Below are positions 33,865 to 46,510 of a stretch of 64,000 bases of DNA, one piece after another. Both the position numbers and the translations under genes were made by a program. The stretch's first letter is position 1. Every line of letters starts with the position of its first letter. This stretch comes from Spinacia oleracea (lineage: Eukaryota; Streptophyta; Magnoliopsida; Caryophyllales; Amaranthaceae). Location: the NCBI RefSeq assembly GCF_020520425.1, contig NC_079488.1, forward strand, positions 88,083,285 to 88,147,284. Direction: 5' to 3'. The notes below the pieces were generated by a model. The model saw only the letters and a list, made by a program, of their open reading frames with translations, had not been told where the DNA came from and ran no database searches.

Positions 33865-34876
33865 ATAGTTAGACTTATAGTTGTGTGTTTTTACTTTTTA
33901 GTGTAAATTGTGAGTCCATTCGTGAATGCCATTTATCTACCCATATTGTTTTGCTGTAGGTGTAAAATTGGTGATCTAATTGGTAAGATATGAGACTTTT
34001 TCTGAAAAAGGATGTTAGGTTAAAATCATTGCGACTAGATGTTGTCTAAGATTTAGCCTCAGAAATCAGAATATCGGAAAACTTCTAGCTCCATTTCTAA
34101 CTGTATATTCTTCTACATCCGCCTCATTTTCATATACTATGCATAATATACAAAATTATGCCGTTTATTTATTTTTTAAGATCGATCTTTAGCCGTTAAT
34201 TTATCCGTTACGAAACACTAACCAGGAGCCCTCCATAGTCAATACCTCAACTAAGCCCTACCCTTATGCAGTTGTGCAGCAGTTTAGTCAATATAATTCA
34301 ATTGTAATATTGCACGTAATTAAATAAATAAATAAATAAACAACATTCAAGACACCTAATTTCTTGAAAACATCTGTCTCTTGAAGAATCATCGAGAAAG
34401 ATAGCTAACCGTGTGTACTTGTTCTCAATTGAAATTAATCAGTGGAGTTTCTAAGCGATTAGCCATATTATTTTTTGTTTGTGATGATACGATGCTGTTT
34501 GGCTTGAATTTGCTTCGCAGGTTGATCTTAATTATCAAGTGTAAAAGAACATTATGAAACGGAATGAAACAGAAAGTGTAAAGATATTTTAAAACGGAAT
34601 TAGTACATATTTATGTATTATCAAAATTGTGTATGGCGGTAATATCATTAGTTGAGTCCTATTGTTATTATTTAGTGTGAACAAGCAACTTTTTGTTAAA
34701 TTTTCTTTTCACCGATGTTTTTGCGTAGGCAAAAGGTTAGGAAGCTGGAAAAGTGTGCAAATACTAAAGTGTGGCAAGATAGAAGGTACAAGGAGAACGA
34801 TCATCGCGAGTCCCTTTAAATAGTGTGTTAATCCGCCAATGTAATTTTGGTTCACACTCTCATATGTATGGCTATT
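33865..34876. other. Intergenic; promoter of the His-rich gene, otherwise unrecognised
   Basis: This is AT-rich sequence without coding signal. It includes an (AAAT)n run at about 34320-34342. The first few hundred bases should carry the His-rich gene promoter. Confidence 0.5.
34320..34342. repeat. (AAAT)n microsatellite
   Basis: There are about five AAAT units in AT-rich intergenic DNA. Confidence 0.9.
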
Positions 34877-35414
34877 AAACCTGTCAAATAGGTCGGTCAT
34901 GTCGGGTTGTAAAAAATTATTTATGAATTCATGTTAATTCGGGTCAGTTACTTTCGGGTTTGTGTTTACATATGTTTGTTCAAGATTCAAAAATTTCGAG
35001 TTCGGGTCGATCCAATGGGTTGAAAGATTTTAAAATGTGTATTATACTTTTATTTATTTAGGTAATAAGTTTAGTTGGTACAAATTAACAAATTTTCCTA
35101 CACGAGTTTATATTTAGTCAAATTCAACAATAAAATGGTGAATAATTTAAATTAAAGTCATATTACACCCAACAATAATAACAATAACTTATTTATTAGG
35201 CTTAAAGTTTCTCATAATCTCATTGATTACTATAAATACAATGGATTTCAATCGGTTCGGTCAAAACGGGTTCGGTTGGGTTTTGACCCATTAATTTTTG
35301 GGTTGCTCAGGTTCGGATAAAATCGGGTTACTTGTCAAAAAATCTTGTTCAAGATTCAGTATTTTCGGGTCGGGGTTCGAGTTGGTTTTCTGGCCGGTCA
35401 ATTTTGACAGGTCT
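34877..35414. mobile_element. Candidate hAT-like MITE with GGGTTCGG-type repeats
   Basis: The ends ACCTGTCAAA (34879-34888) and TTTGACAGGT (35403-35412) are inverted repeats, extended by a matching AGGTCGG/CCGGTCA region. The outer 100-150 bases on each side carry repeated TTCGGGT motifs, while the centre is AT-rich. Target duplication is not clear. Confidence 0.55.
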
Positions 35415-35576
35415 AGCTAGTTTAAATCATACAAAAAATTCATTTTTTGTACTTTTAGACCCAAATTGTTTTTTTTTATATTTTTTATTTCCAATTACCT
35501 CACTTGCATCATTATTATAAATTCTTGTGTTGGTGAACATTTGACTTCTAAAAAAAATACGATATGAGTACTAACT

Positions 35577-35915
35577 TTTTTTTTTTAAAGGTAAGATAAA
35601 TAGTACATCAGGAGCCCTCCGCACGAGGGTCACTCCTAAGTAATCACTGTCTAAAATGGAAAATAACTGAGGACTATTACAAGATTTTATACACATGTTG
35701 CTAATTAAATGACTAACATTTGCGATCTAATCAGCTGCTTGGTTAACTTCTTGGTACTTAATGTCCCAATTGGCAAAGAAGTTGAGAATATCTTTGATAT
35801 CTTGAATGATGAAATGGATCTTCACGGACTTTTTCAAGTTCCTTTTACTGTGTTAACAACCATTAAATTATCTCCTTCAATTATTAGATGCTTTGATGTT
35901 GAGGCATTTTGATTC
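35577..35915 (-). mobile_element. 5'-truncated LINE 3' fragment (RNase H domain)
   Basis: The minus strand from 35905 reads a degenerate RNase H-like sequence: LIIEGDNLMVVNTVKGT, then FANWDIKYQEVNQAAD and IANVSHLI, with stops. It ends in a T run on the + strand (35576-35588), that is, a poly-A tail in the element's sense. This is typical of a 5'-truncated L1-type insertion. Confidence 0.75.
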
Positions 35916-36676
35916 TTGACGTTAACTTATTTCACTTGGTAATTATATTGTACTGTTTTGTATGGTAAACAATGAAACTACGGAGTATCATTATACTACG
36001 GCAAAAACCTTAGGGTTAAAATTATAAATTCTTGCCACACATGCAACCGCTACATTATCAACCTAATGTGCCCAAACAATACTATCCAATTCATTAATGG
36101 AACGGCAAATTTCACCGTCTCAACAACCCCTCAAATAATTTAACAACTAACATTACTATTGAGAATAACATACAAGTATAAAACTAACACAATGAAAATC
36201 CCGTCTTTGGAAAAGTACAAAACACCATCACACTTTAATTGTGTAGACTGTGGTCAAGGAGTCTTACACACAGAAGTGTAACTATTCAATCTGCTAAAAG
36301 TTATTTTCAAAACTCAGCCAAGGAAAACAACAACGCAGAACCATTACCTTCAAACCAATCATCTTCGAACATTCAATGGTGGAATAGCAACAGACGAGTG
36401 TAAGGCAAGCAAATTAGCATATAGCATTTCAACTAAGGTAAGCATAGTAAATTTAAGAGCCAGTTGAAACATTATCACGATCATTGACTGTAAACGTTTT
36501 GTATCCAACTCAAAAAAACCCATCAAAATTGCTCTTAAACAGAACATCATAAATCTTAATGAAATTCCAAACTACAAGTCCTGACTTCAAAAAGAAGAGC
36601 AAAGGTCTCAACAGTTGCTAGACTAAAAAATCCATAATATAACAACACCACATGACAAGTGATGGAACAAGAAAAT
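35916..36676. other. Intergenic and 3' UTR of RPS14
   Basis: No coding or repeat signal is apparent. The 200-300 bases left of 36677 probably hold the 3' UTR and polyadenylation site of the ribosomal protein gene. Confidence 0.5.
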
Positions 36677-38973
<2,297 letters not shown>

Positions 38974-39356
38974 TGTTGCAGGCGACAACGGAGAGAGAGA
39001 GAAGGGGAGTAGGGTTTTGGTGAACACTGACGAAAAAAACGCTAGGGATTCTGAAGACGAAGGAGATTAGAATGAATAAATAGCTAGGGTTTGTGATATT
39101 GGGGTTTTTACTTATGGGCTTGTTAAGCTTGTTATGGGCTTACTTTCGTCCTACAAAGTACTCGTTTCGGGTCAACATATCCTACATTCGGGTAACTTTT
39201 AAATTGGGTCAAATTAGGTTCGGGTTCATATATTTCGTACTTAGTTACTTACTCGGTTACTCCCTTCGTCTCATTGTCCTTGCACCATTTGAATTATTGT
39301 TTTATTCACACAATTTATTTTAACCATCATTTTTTGTTAGTACATGAAATCAAATG
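38974..39356 (-). promoter_or_regulatory. RPS14 5' UTR and promoter with two telo-boxes
   Basis: Reading from the minus strand, AAACCCTA telo-boxes lie at 39085-39092 and 39010-39017. They are followed by a pyrimidine-rich leader (CTTCTCTCTCTCTCC) just before the start codon. Telo-boxes and pyrimidine-rich leaders are typical of plant ribosomal protein genes and fit growth-linked expression. Confidence 0.8.
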
Positions 39357-40459
39357 TAGGGGTGTCAAATTGGATCAACAGATCGGTTTTGGGTCGGACT
39401 CATCGGATTCGGGTTGAAACGGATCGGATTGAAACGGATTAATTTGTCTAACGGGTCGGATCGGATCGGAATGAAAACTAAACGGATCGGATCAGGTTGG
39501 ATTTTTTATGCACGGGTTCGTATCGGATCGGATTGTAAACGGGTCAGATTGTAGTCGGGTTGGCTCGGATCGGATTGGAACATGACGGATGGTTAACGGG
39601 TTTAGCCGGACTATACAGGTTCGGATTCATTTCGGGTCGGATTCATATCGGATCGGATTAATCGGGTGACGGACTAACACGGGTCGCATTGAAACGGATT
39701 TAGCCGGGTCGGGTCCATTTGGTTCCAAATTATATAATTATAATATCGATGACTTAATTATTAGACGAAAACGATAACTAACTTTTAAAAATAATAAGAA
39801 TTTAAGATCAATAATATAAGTTATTGAGTATGTAGTATAAAACTTAGTTTAATATTACATGATCTGTTCCTGAAAGTTCTTTACGCCTTAAATCTAAATC
39901 AATTACAAGTTTCAGTTGAGCAGAGTATATAAAGAGAGAATGAAGTACAAGTACATCGTATAACTAATAGTCATACGCTTAATTGGTAGTGCAACATAAT
40001 TAATGTTCTCTTATGGGCCGTGAACGATTTGTGTTAAACGGGTTCGGATCGAAATTGGTTTAGATTAAATGGGTCATGGGTTGAAATGGTTCGGATTAAA
40101 CGGGTAATGAGTTGAAACGGTTCGGATTAAATGGATTTTCCTCAGGTTGGAACGGATTCGGGTTCAAACGGATCGGATCATAAACGGGTTTCGGATCGCT
40201 TCGGTTCGGATTAAACGGATTCGGATTGTCACGAATCGGCCTGTTATCGGATTCGGATCTTAATCGGATCAATATTAACGGGTTGGGTCAGATTCGGGTT
40301 GACTATAATCGGACCGGATCGGATTTCGGATCTTAGCTCGCGGGTTCTAAACGGTTCGGATTCTAAACGGTTCGGATTCTAAACGGTCGGACAAACCCAT
40401 CGGGTTCACTGGGTCGGATTGAGAATTGACAATTACTAATTAAGGCTCGCACATCCCTA
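39357..40459. mobile_element. Candidate DNA transposon with subterminal CGGAT/GGGTT arrays
   Basis: About 370 bases on the left (39360-39725) and 420 on the right (40016-40440) consist of degenerate direct repeats of CGGATCGGAT, ACGGGTTCGGAT and GGTTCGGATTAAACGG type. They flank a non-repetitive AT-rich centre of about 290 bases. The edges TAGGGGTGTC (39357) and ACATCCCTAA (40451-40460) are near-inverted. This layout suits a non-autonomous DNA transposon with subterminal repeats. No target duplication was found. Confidence 0.55.
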
Positions 40460-40559
40460 AGACCCAAACAAACTAGGCAAAATTTTTGTGGACCCTAAGA
40501 AACAAATTGTATATTTTTACGACTACTAACAATTTTCTTATGTAGGTACAATTAATCTA

Positions 40560-41574
40560 TCTATACCTAGTATTTAAAAAGAAAAACCATAGGTTATTAG
40601 AAGCCATGTGGCATCTCATTCTTTGAAGCCATGTGGCATCTCTCCTTTCGTCCATCATTTTGTTTTTTTTTTTCAATTTTTCTTTATTGTTTCTATGTTT
40701 TACAACTTCTAATGCCTCTTCCACTCTATTTTCCTTATTCAACATCAAGTTATTAATAGTCTACTATACTCATTAGTCTTTTCCACTCCACCACTTTAAC
40801 ATCAAATATATATCTATACCTAGTATTTAAAAAGGAAAACCACATTTGATTAGATGACATGTGTCAACACATTTTATTAGATGACACGTGTCATCCATTC
40901 TTTCCTCCAACAATTTGCTTTTTTTTCTTTTTGATATATTATACAACTCCAATCGTCTCTTTTTCTCCATCTTCCTCATACAATCTATTCATTCAACATT
41001 TTCCACTGCATCTTCCCGATTAACACTCGATATTAATACACTATTAATTTATGTATTCTTTCAACTTTTAAAATTTACCTCTATTTAAATCATATAATCA
41101 CTCTAAAATCACAACCTCAATAATAGAACTTAAAAAAGATAGACTAATAACCACTGTACAACCGCCCGTTTTTTGAACGGGCTCAAAAGCTAGTTCATCA
41201 TTATAATTTTTACCATAGGTTATTATTAGCCATGTGGCATCTTTCCTTTCAATCCATCATTTTTATTTTATTTTCTCAATTTTCCTTTACTGTTTATATG
41301 TTTTACAACTTCTAATGCCTCTTCCACTCCATTTTCCTTATTCAACATCAAGTTATTAATAGTCTACTGTACGTATTAGTCTCTTCCACTCCACCACTTT
41401 AACATCCAATATTTATTTATCATTATAATTTTTATATTTTTTCAACCTTTAAATTACACCTCTATTTAATTCATGTGTTACCAAAAATCACAAGTAGTCA
41501 CTGATTAAAACTTCAAAAGACATCTGAACAACCAATATACAACCGTCCGTTCTTTGAACGGGCTCAAAAGCTAG
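40560..41574 (+). mobile_element. Helitron with internal duplication (outer)
   Basis: It begins TCTATACCTAGTATTTAAAA after an A. It ends with a hairpin (CCGT-TCTTTG-AACGGG), then CTCAAAAG and CTAG (41571-41574) before T. An internal segment starting CCATAGGTTATT, with GCCATGTGGCATCT, AACTTCTAATGCCTCTTCCAC and TTCAACATCAAGTTATTAATAG, occurs twice (from 40587 and from 41213). A second, related Helitron is inserted between the two copies. Confidence 0.75.
40813..41193 (+). mobile_element. Helitron (inner, 381 bp)
   Basis: It starts TCTATACCTAG after A (40812). It ends with the hairpin GCCCGTT-TTTT-GAACGGGC, CTCAAAAG and CTAG before T (41194). It is complete, non-coding and of the same family as the surrounding element. 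Confidence 0.85.
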
Positions 41575-42244
41575 TTTATTATTAATGTGTCATACGTATA
41601 TCTAATTATTATTTATTACTAACTTGTTTTATTTTGTAGATGACAATTAAATATATGAATCATATACATTATATTACTTTTATTATCATTAACAGTTTTT
41701 TTTTATTGTGGGTACAATTTAATATTTAAGTATGATTCTTGTACAATTAATTATTCTCTTCATCTAACTTGACTTTTCTTCACTACGGAGTACTATTTCG
41801 GAGCTAATGCAACGCTCAACTCAGTTGCAATAGGGCTAAAATACCGTGGAATTAGACCTTGTGCAGGTTGGATATTGTTGCATTCGCTTGCATTGCATCA
41901 GGTCTAATACAATGGCTTTTGGCACTATTGCAACGGCTACTTATAAGTTACTAGTATCGTTGCATTAGTGTTATATCTAATTAAATTGTCTATCCTGCAA
42001 CGTTAATCAATAGGTATTGCAATGATATATTAGTAACGGTTACTAGTGAAGCTTGAATCACCTAATGCAACGGCATATGCACAATACACATTTAAATTAA
42101 TCATATAATAAATGCAAATAAAACTTCATATATATATATATAATCCATAATACAATATATTGTTTCCCATATGGTATAACACAAAATACTGAGCAGTTCT
42201 TTATTGCATAAATTGGCAAGTGTTTGACAGTTTGTAACAACATA
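41575..42244. other. Intergenic, unrecognised; contains scattered TGCAACGG motifs
   Basis: Between 41800 and 42080 there are several short TTGCAACG/GCAACGGC motifs in both orientations. They resemble subterminal repeats of a CACTA-type element, but no TIR pair was found. Confidence 0.35.
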
Positions 42245-42501
42245 TTCGCTCCGTTTTGAAATAATAGGGACACTATGACTTTTGATACTATTCACACATT
42301 TTAATTTGACTATCATTGTGATTTATATGTAAGGAAAAGTATAGTTGGTATGAGGTCTTGTTTGATTTGTCTCGATATGTACTTTCAGAATATCAACTTT
42401 TTATAATTTCAGGAATACAAAATTAGAGATAATGTACAAACATTTAGATTGACAAGCGTGAAAAGATAAATTGTCCCCATTATTTCAAAACGGGTGGAGA
42501 A
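42245..42501. mobile_element. Stowaway-like MITE (257 bp)
   Basis: The left end TTCGCTCCGTTTTGAAATAA and the right end, read in complement, TTCTCCACCCGTTTTGAAAT form inverted repeats of about 27 bases. TA flanks both ends (42243-42244 and 42502-42503). Confidence 0.8.
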
Positions 42502-42787
42502 TAATATTCTCGAAACAAAAAGTTTAACATTGTTGAAACCATTAAAAGCTAGCACATAAGCTAAAAGGGATGTTGCCACGGAGTCACTATATATACATCA
42601 TTTGATAAATGGTTATATTTCTTCTCCACTTAGCTCATCTTGCACCTGCAAGTAAAAATATTGAGATTAATCACAAGTTAACAATTGGTATACTAGCTAA
42701 AATGTCATACTTCCTCCGTTTCTTAGATATTGCACCATGTTGACTTCACGCTTCCCAACACACGACTTTGACTCGTTTACACCATAT
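42502..42787. other. Intergenic with a truncated Stowaway-like end
   Basis: TA followed by CTTCCTCCGTTTCTTAGATA begins at 42710 and resembles a Stowaway left end. No right end is seen before the gypsy LTR, so the MITE was probably cut by that insertion. Confidence 0.45.
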
Positions 42788-43861
42788 TGGGTAGGGGTCG
42801 GGTAGAATTAGCCTAATCACCACGCCGATCGGCTACTCCGGCGATACAGCTCTCTAATTTCTAGATAAACACCACTAGGAAGTAGTAGAGAAGGGAACCT
42901 TGGATACAGTAACACCACCAAGGGGAAGGGAGATTATACTCAACCTAAACAACACTCAAAGTGTTAAATATATTTCTCATACAAAGGCTTGTGTTCAGCC
43001 GATTACAACCATGGCTATTTATAGCCTTAATTCAAGTACTATTACAACTACATAATTAATGCATTCAAATGTAAATGATACAAAAGTCAGCATTATTGGG
43101 CTAAGAGGTGAAGTTTTCTACGGTTGCAGACTTAGGGTGGCAATAGAGGTGGCTATAGGGGGTGGCAGTAGAGTGGTGCATCTTGTCAAATATTGTGTTC
43201 TCATGTAGGACTTTGTCAAACTCCCCCTGTTGGAGAAGACTCGACCTCGAGTCTTTGCTCTTCCTCATCTTCATAATATGGGGACAAATCAGCAACATTG
43301 AAAGTAGCAGAAACGTTATATTCCCCTGGAAGCTCAATCTTTATGCCTTTTCTCCAATCCTCTTTAGAACTTTGAAAGGTCCATCGACCCTTGGCTTCAG
43401 CTTACCATGTGTCCCTCGTGGGAACCTTTCTTTCCTTAAGTGAATCCAAACCATATCTCCTTCTTTAAAAGTGGCCGGTTTGCGAAATTTATTCGCTTGT
43501 TCTTGGTAACGTTGATTTTTCCGTGTGATCTGAGCTCGAACTTTCTCATGAAGCTTCTTGATTTCTCTAGCTCGTTCATCAGCATCGCCACTAAAGTTGT
43601 TAGGAGAAGGTAGTGGAGCAAGATCAATCGGTATGGTCGGATTTTTACCATAAACGATCTTGAACGGGCTTTCACTAGTAGTTTGACTTGGAGAACAATT
43701 ATAGGCAAATTCTACTTGAGTTATCATCAAATCCCATTGTCGAAGGTTTTTATCCACAAGACTTCTCAACATGCTTCCAAGAGTCCTGTTGACAACTTCG
43801 GTTTGACCATCAGTTTGAGGATGCGACGCAGAGCTGAATTGCAACCGCGTTCCCAATTTGC
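42788..43861 (-). mobile_element. Ty3/gypsy relic, 3' LTR and integrase C-terminus
   Basis: The minus strand carries the end of a gypsy pol. It is followed by an AGGGGGAG polypurine tract (about 43219-43227) and a TG...CA-bounded segment 42788-43218 that is probably the 3' LTR; its minus strand has a GGCTATAAATAGCC box near 43015. The rest of the element is separated by the large insertion at 43862 and is expected beyond the window. Confidence 0.75.
43228..43861 (-). pseudogene. Gypsy integrase C-terminal part (interrupted)
   Basis: It reads SSASHPQTDGQTEVVNRTLG, WDLMITQVEFAYN, SPFKIVYGKNPTIP and the C-terminal integrase segment GDMVWIHLRKERFP, then KLKPRVDGPFKVLK. A frameshift near 43341-43345 precedes the tail (YNVSATFNVADLSPYY, DEEEQRLEVE). 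The N-terminal side stops abruptly at 43861, where the large Copia-derived element begins; upstream integrase sequence is absent from this window. Confidence 0.85.
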
Positions 43862-44179
43862 TGAAGGAAATAATGCCTTTGGTCCAAGTATGCATTCAAT
43901 GTTAAGTCTAATAAATGCGGTTCAGTATTAATTAACAAGTTAATAATTCAGTGAGATCAAGTGAGTTGAATGCCTAGCTAGAGGCCGCTTCAGTTCAGGT
44001 GGAATTAATGATATTAATCCACAGCTTACTCTTGACTGAACCCGTAGGGTCACACAAATAGTACGTAAACGGATCAAGTATTTAATGGCATTAAATACTC
44101 CATCTATGGATATTCGGAATCGACGGATCTTGGTTTCAGTGGGAGCTGAGATCGTAACAGGCAAGAAATGAATACTCCG

Positions 44180-44490
44180 GAAACGATGATATTGCCGGAA
44201 ACGGAAATATGGATCGTATCGGAAATATAAATATTATCCAAGTCGTAGATGTTGCCGGAAACGGAAACATGGTACGTATCGGAAAATATTATCGGAAATG
44301 GAAATATTGCCGGAATCGGAAATATTGCCGGAAACGGAAATATTGTCAGAATCGGAAATATTATCGGAATCGGAAAATAATTCCGGAAACGGAAATATTA
44401 AATATTTGTTCGAAACGGAAATTGATTCCGGAATCGGAAATATTAAATATTGTTCGTATCGGAAATGAATTCCGGAATCGGGAATTTAAT
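44180..44490 (+). repeat. Degenerate CGGAAATATT tandem array in the LTR
   Basis: About twenty imperfect units of CGGAAATATTRYCGGAA type are arranged head to tail in the U3 portion, upstream of the TATA box. The same array is present in the 3' LTR (63059-63369). Open frames through it are compositional artefacts. Confidence 0.9.
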
Positions 44491-44884
44491 CGGAAGCGTA
44501 TCGTACGAATTAGCATCGGACGAGGCCTGCTAGACGAAGGCCCAGCACGAAGCCAGGCCATCGCCCAGCGAGCCAACACGCACCATCGCGTGCCAAAGCC
44601 TCGACCAGGCCCAGCGCAAGGCCAGGCCCAGCCAAGGCCTGGGGCGCGCGCGCGAGAGCACAGCAGCAGTGGGCCGAGCGCTGTGCGCCTAGCGTGGGCC
44701 GCAAGGCTTGCGCGGGTGTACGGTGCTAGTGCAATGCTTGTGCGGGAATCCTAAAGCAATCGGGATTCGAAATATGATTAAATCCTAAAACTATTAGATA
44801 ATGATTATTTAATTAGAGTCCTAGTAGGGTTATAATTAAATAAATTAGTATCCTAATAGGTTTCCAAATCCTTTTCCATAACTC

Positions 44885-44892
44885 TATAAATA
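44885..44892 (+). promoter_or_regulatory. LTR TATA box
   Basis: TATAAATA sits in the 5' LTR about 360 bases before its end. It is conserved in the 3' LTR at 63764-63771. Confidence 0.75.
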
Positions 44893-45246
44893 GGTGCCTA
44901 GGGTCACATATTTACAACGAGTTTTCAAGTATTCAAAGTGAGTTTTTGAGAGAAAAATTCAGTCACACATTTGCCTAAAAGTGCCGAAAATAATAGTACC
45001 TTAAGGGCGATTCTAGTTGGTCAATCTTAAGGCGGATCCGGACGTGCTGTGGACTATCTACGGAGGGACGACACTTGGAGTCCTAAAGACTTGTTCTTGT
45101 TCGGTTCGGGCGCAGCTAGGGAAGGCACGCAACAAAGAGTATGCATCTAAACTATGCTAAATGATTATGTGTAAATAATATGTTTTCCTGGCTTTATGGT
45201 TTTTCCGCATGATTTATGAATTGTCATATGTATCATAACCTGACAG

Positions 45247-45260
45247 TGGTATCACGAGCC
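45247..45260 (+). promoter_or_regulatory. Primer-binding site of the large Copia-derived element
   Basis: TGGTATCACGAGCC lies one base after the LTR end. It is close to the Copia TGGTATCAGAGC consensus for initiator tRNA-Met. Confidence 0.85.
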
Positions 45261-46189
45261 TCTTATTATTTTCATAATCTAAATTGCATGAACATGGTTA
45301 AATATTACAAATTTGCAAGAATTAAAAGGGGTGATTAATTTTCGTAATTGTTAATTAATTGAAAATTGCGTTTATTTAATTATACGTACGCAGGTTTTCG
45401 GCAGTTTCTTCGTTACTCATCCAAATCGAGTGATTTTTGTGTCAATTCCGCATGTAAAAGGCATTCTAAAATTTTGACAAAAATAGTCTTTTTCTGCCGA
45501 ACCCAGAATTCTCAAATTCGAAGCCTAACTATGACTTTTCGGAGGTTTTAGTTTTTCGAATGCAAAATTTCGTAAATTTAAGATGTTAAATTAAATATTT
45601 GCGATTCTTGTTGATAAATCTTGAATTTTTGATTGACCTACTGTATATGTTTAACAAGTTTGAATGCCTAGCCTTGTTAATTATGCAATCTAATTTGTAA
45701 TTATGATTAATTTGTTGAAAATTAGAATAATTTAGAATTAATTTGATTTTCATAATTAATTGTAATTTAATTAGAAACCTATGATTAAAAACCACCATAA
45801 AAATTGTAAATTTACGATAAATTTTAAATTTTTATGACCTAGACTTGAATCCATAACAATCGGAAATCAATTGGATAATAAATTTTCGATTTTTCGCCCT
45901 AAAATTATGAAATTAATATTATTTATTAATTTGTCATTAATTTTAAATATAAATTTTTTAAATTTTATGCGATTCGCTCATATAACTTGCACGCACAAAG
46001 CAATGGACGCTACGTGTTACCCTTAAGGGGTGTTGTATAGTGCGGGCATGTGACGACGAGCAAGGGAGCTCGTCGCCCATGCGACACGAATGCAATGAGC
46101 AAGGCCATGGTGCACGAGCACAAGGCAGCAGCCCTGCCTTGTGTCGTGGGCTATGAGCAATGGACGAATGGGCGAGGGCGAATGCAAGG
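45261..46189 (+). other. Element leader, AT-rich, non-coding
   Basis: This is internal sequence of the large element after the primer site. No open frame of the expected gag type was found. Confidence 0.6.
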
Positions 46190-46510
46190 CACAGCAATCG
46201 CGTGTGGGCAGCAAGCGAGCTGCGCCACAACGCGCACTGCCTCGCGCGCAGCGAGCGCAAGCTCGCGTGCCACGAGTGCTACGCCCAGCGTCGATGCCTC
46301 GCGCAGCGAGCGCTGGCTCGCACAAAGCGAGCGCTGGCAAGCGCGCGCAGCGAGCGCTGGCTCGCATAAAGCGAGCGCTGGCAAGCGCGCGCAGCAAGCG
46401 CTGGCTCGCATGAAGCGAGCGCTGGCGAGCGAACGCAGCGAGCGATGGCTCGCGTGCATCGAGCGCAGGCGCGCGCGCAGCGAGCACCAGCTCGCGTGAT
46501 GGCTTGCGAA
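46190..46510. repeat. GC-rich palindromic tandem repeats (GCGAGCGCTGGC family)
   Basis: Multiple 30-42 base units combine GCGCAGCGAGCGCTGGCTCG with CATAAAGCGAGCGCTGGCAA. Each unit is nearly self-complementary (GCGAGCGCTGGCTCGC). The block is sharply GC-rich within AT-rich element DNA, and the long open frames on both strands are by-products of its composition. Confidence 0.9.

Larger units (their letters stand above)
43862..45245 (+). repeat. 5' LTR of the large Copia-derived element (1384 bp)
   Basis: It starts TGAAGGAAATAATG and ends CCTGACA. A TATA box (TATAAATA, 44885-44892) lies about 50 bases before TTTTGAGAGAAAAATTC leader-like sequence. A block of CGGAAATATTGC-type repeats occupies 44180-44490, and a GC-rich stretch follows (44520-44740). 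Confidence 0.93.

Noticed and set aside
41790-42080. Possible CACTA element with TGCAACGG subterminal motifs
   Set aside because: A CACTACGGAG start can be read at about 41780, but there is no matching inverted end or 3 bp duplication.
44209-44754. 181-aa open frame in the outer LTR (repeated at 63088-63633)
   Set aside because: It runs through the CGGAAATATT array and a GC-rich stretch, and the protein is a periodic Arg/Lys/Asn repeat with no domain. It is a by-product of the tandem repeat.
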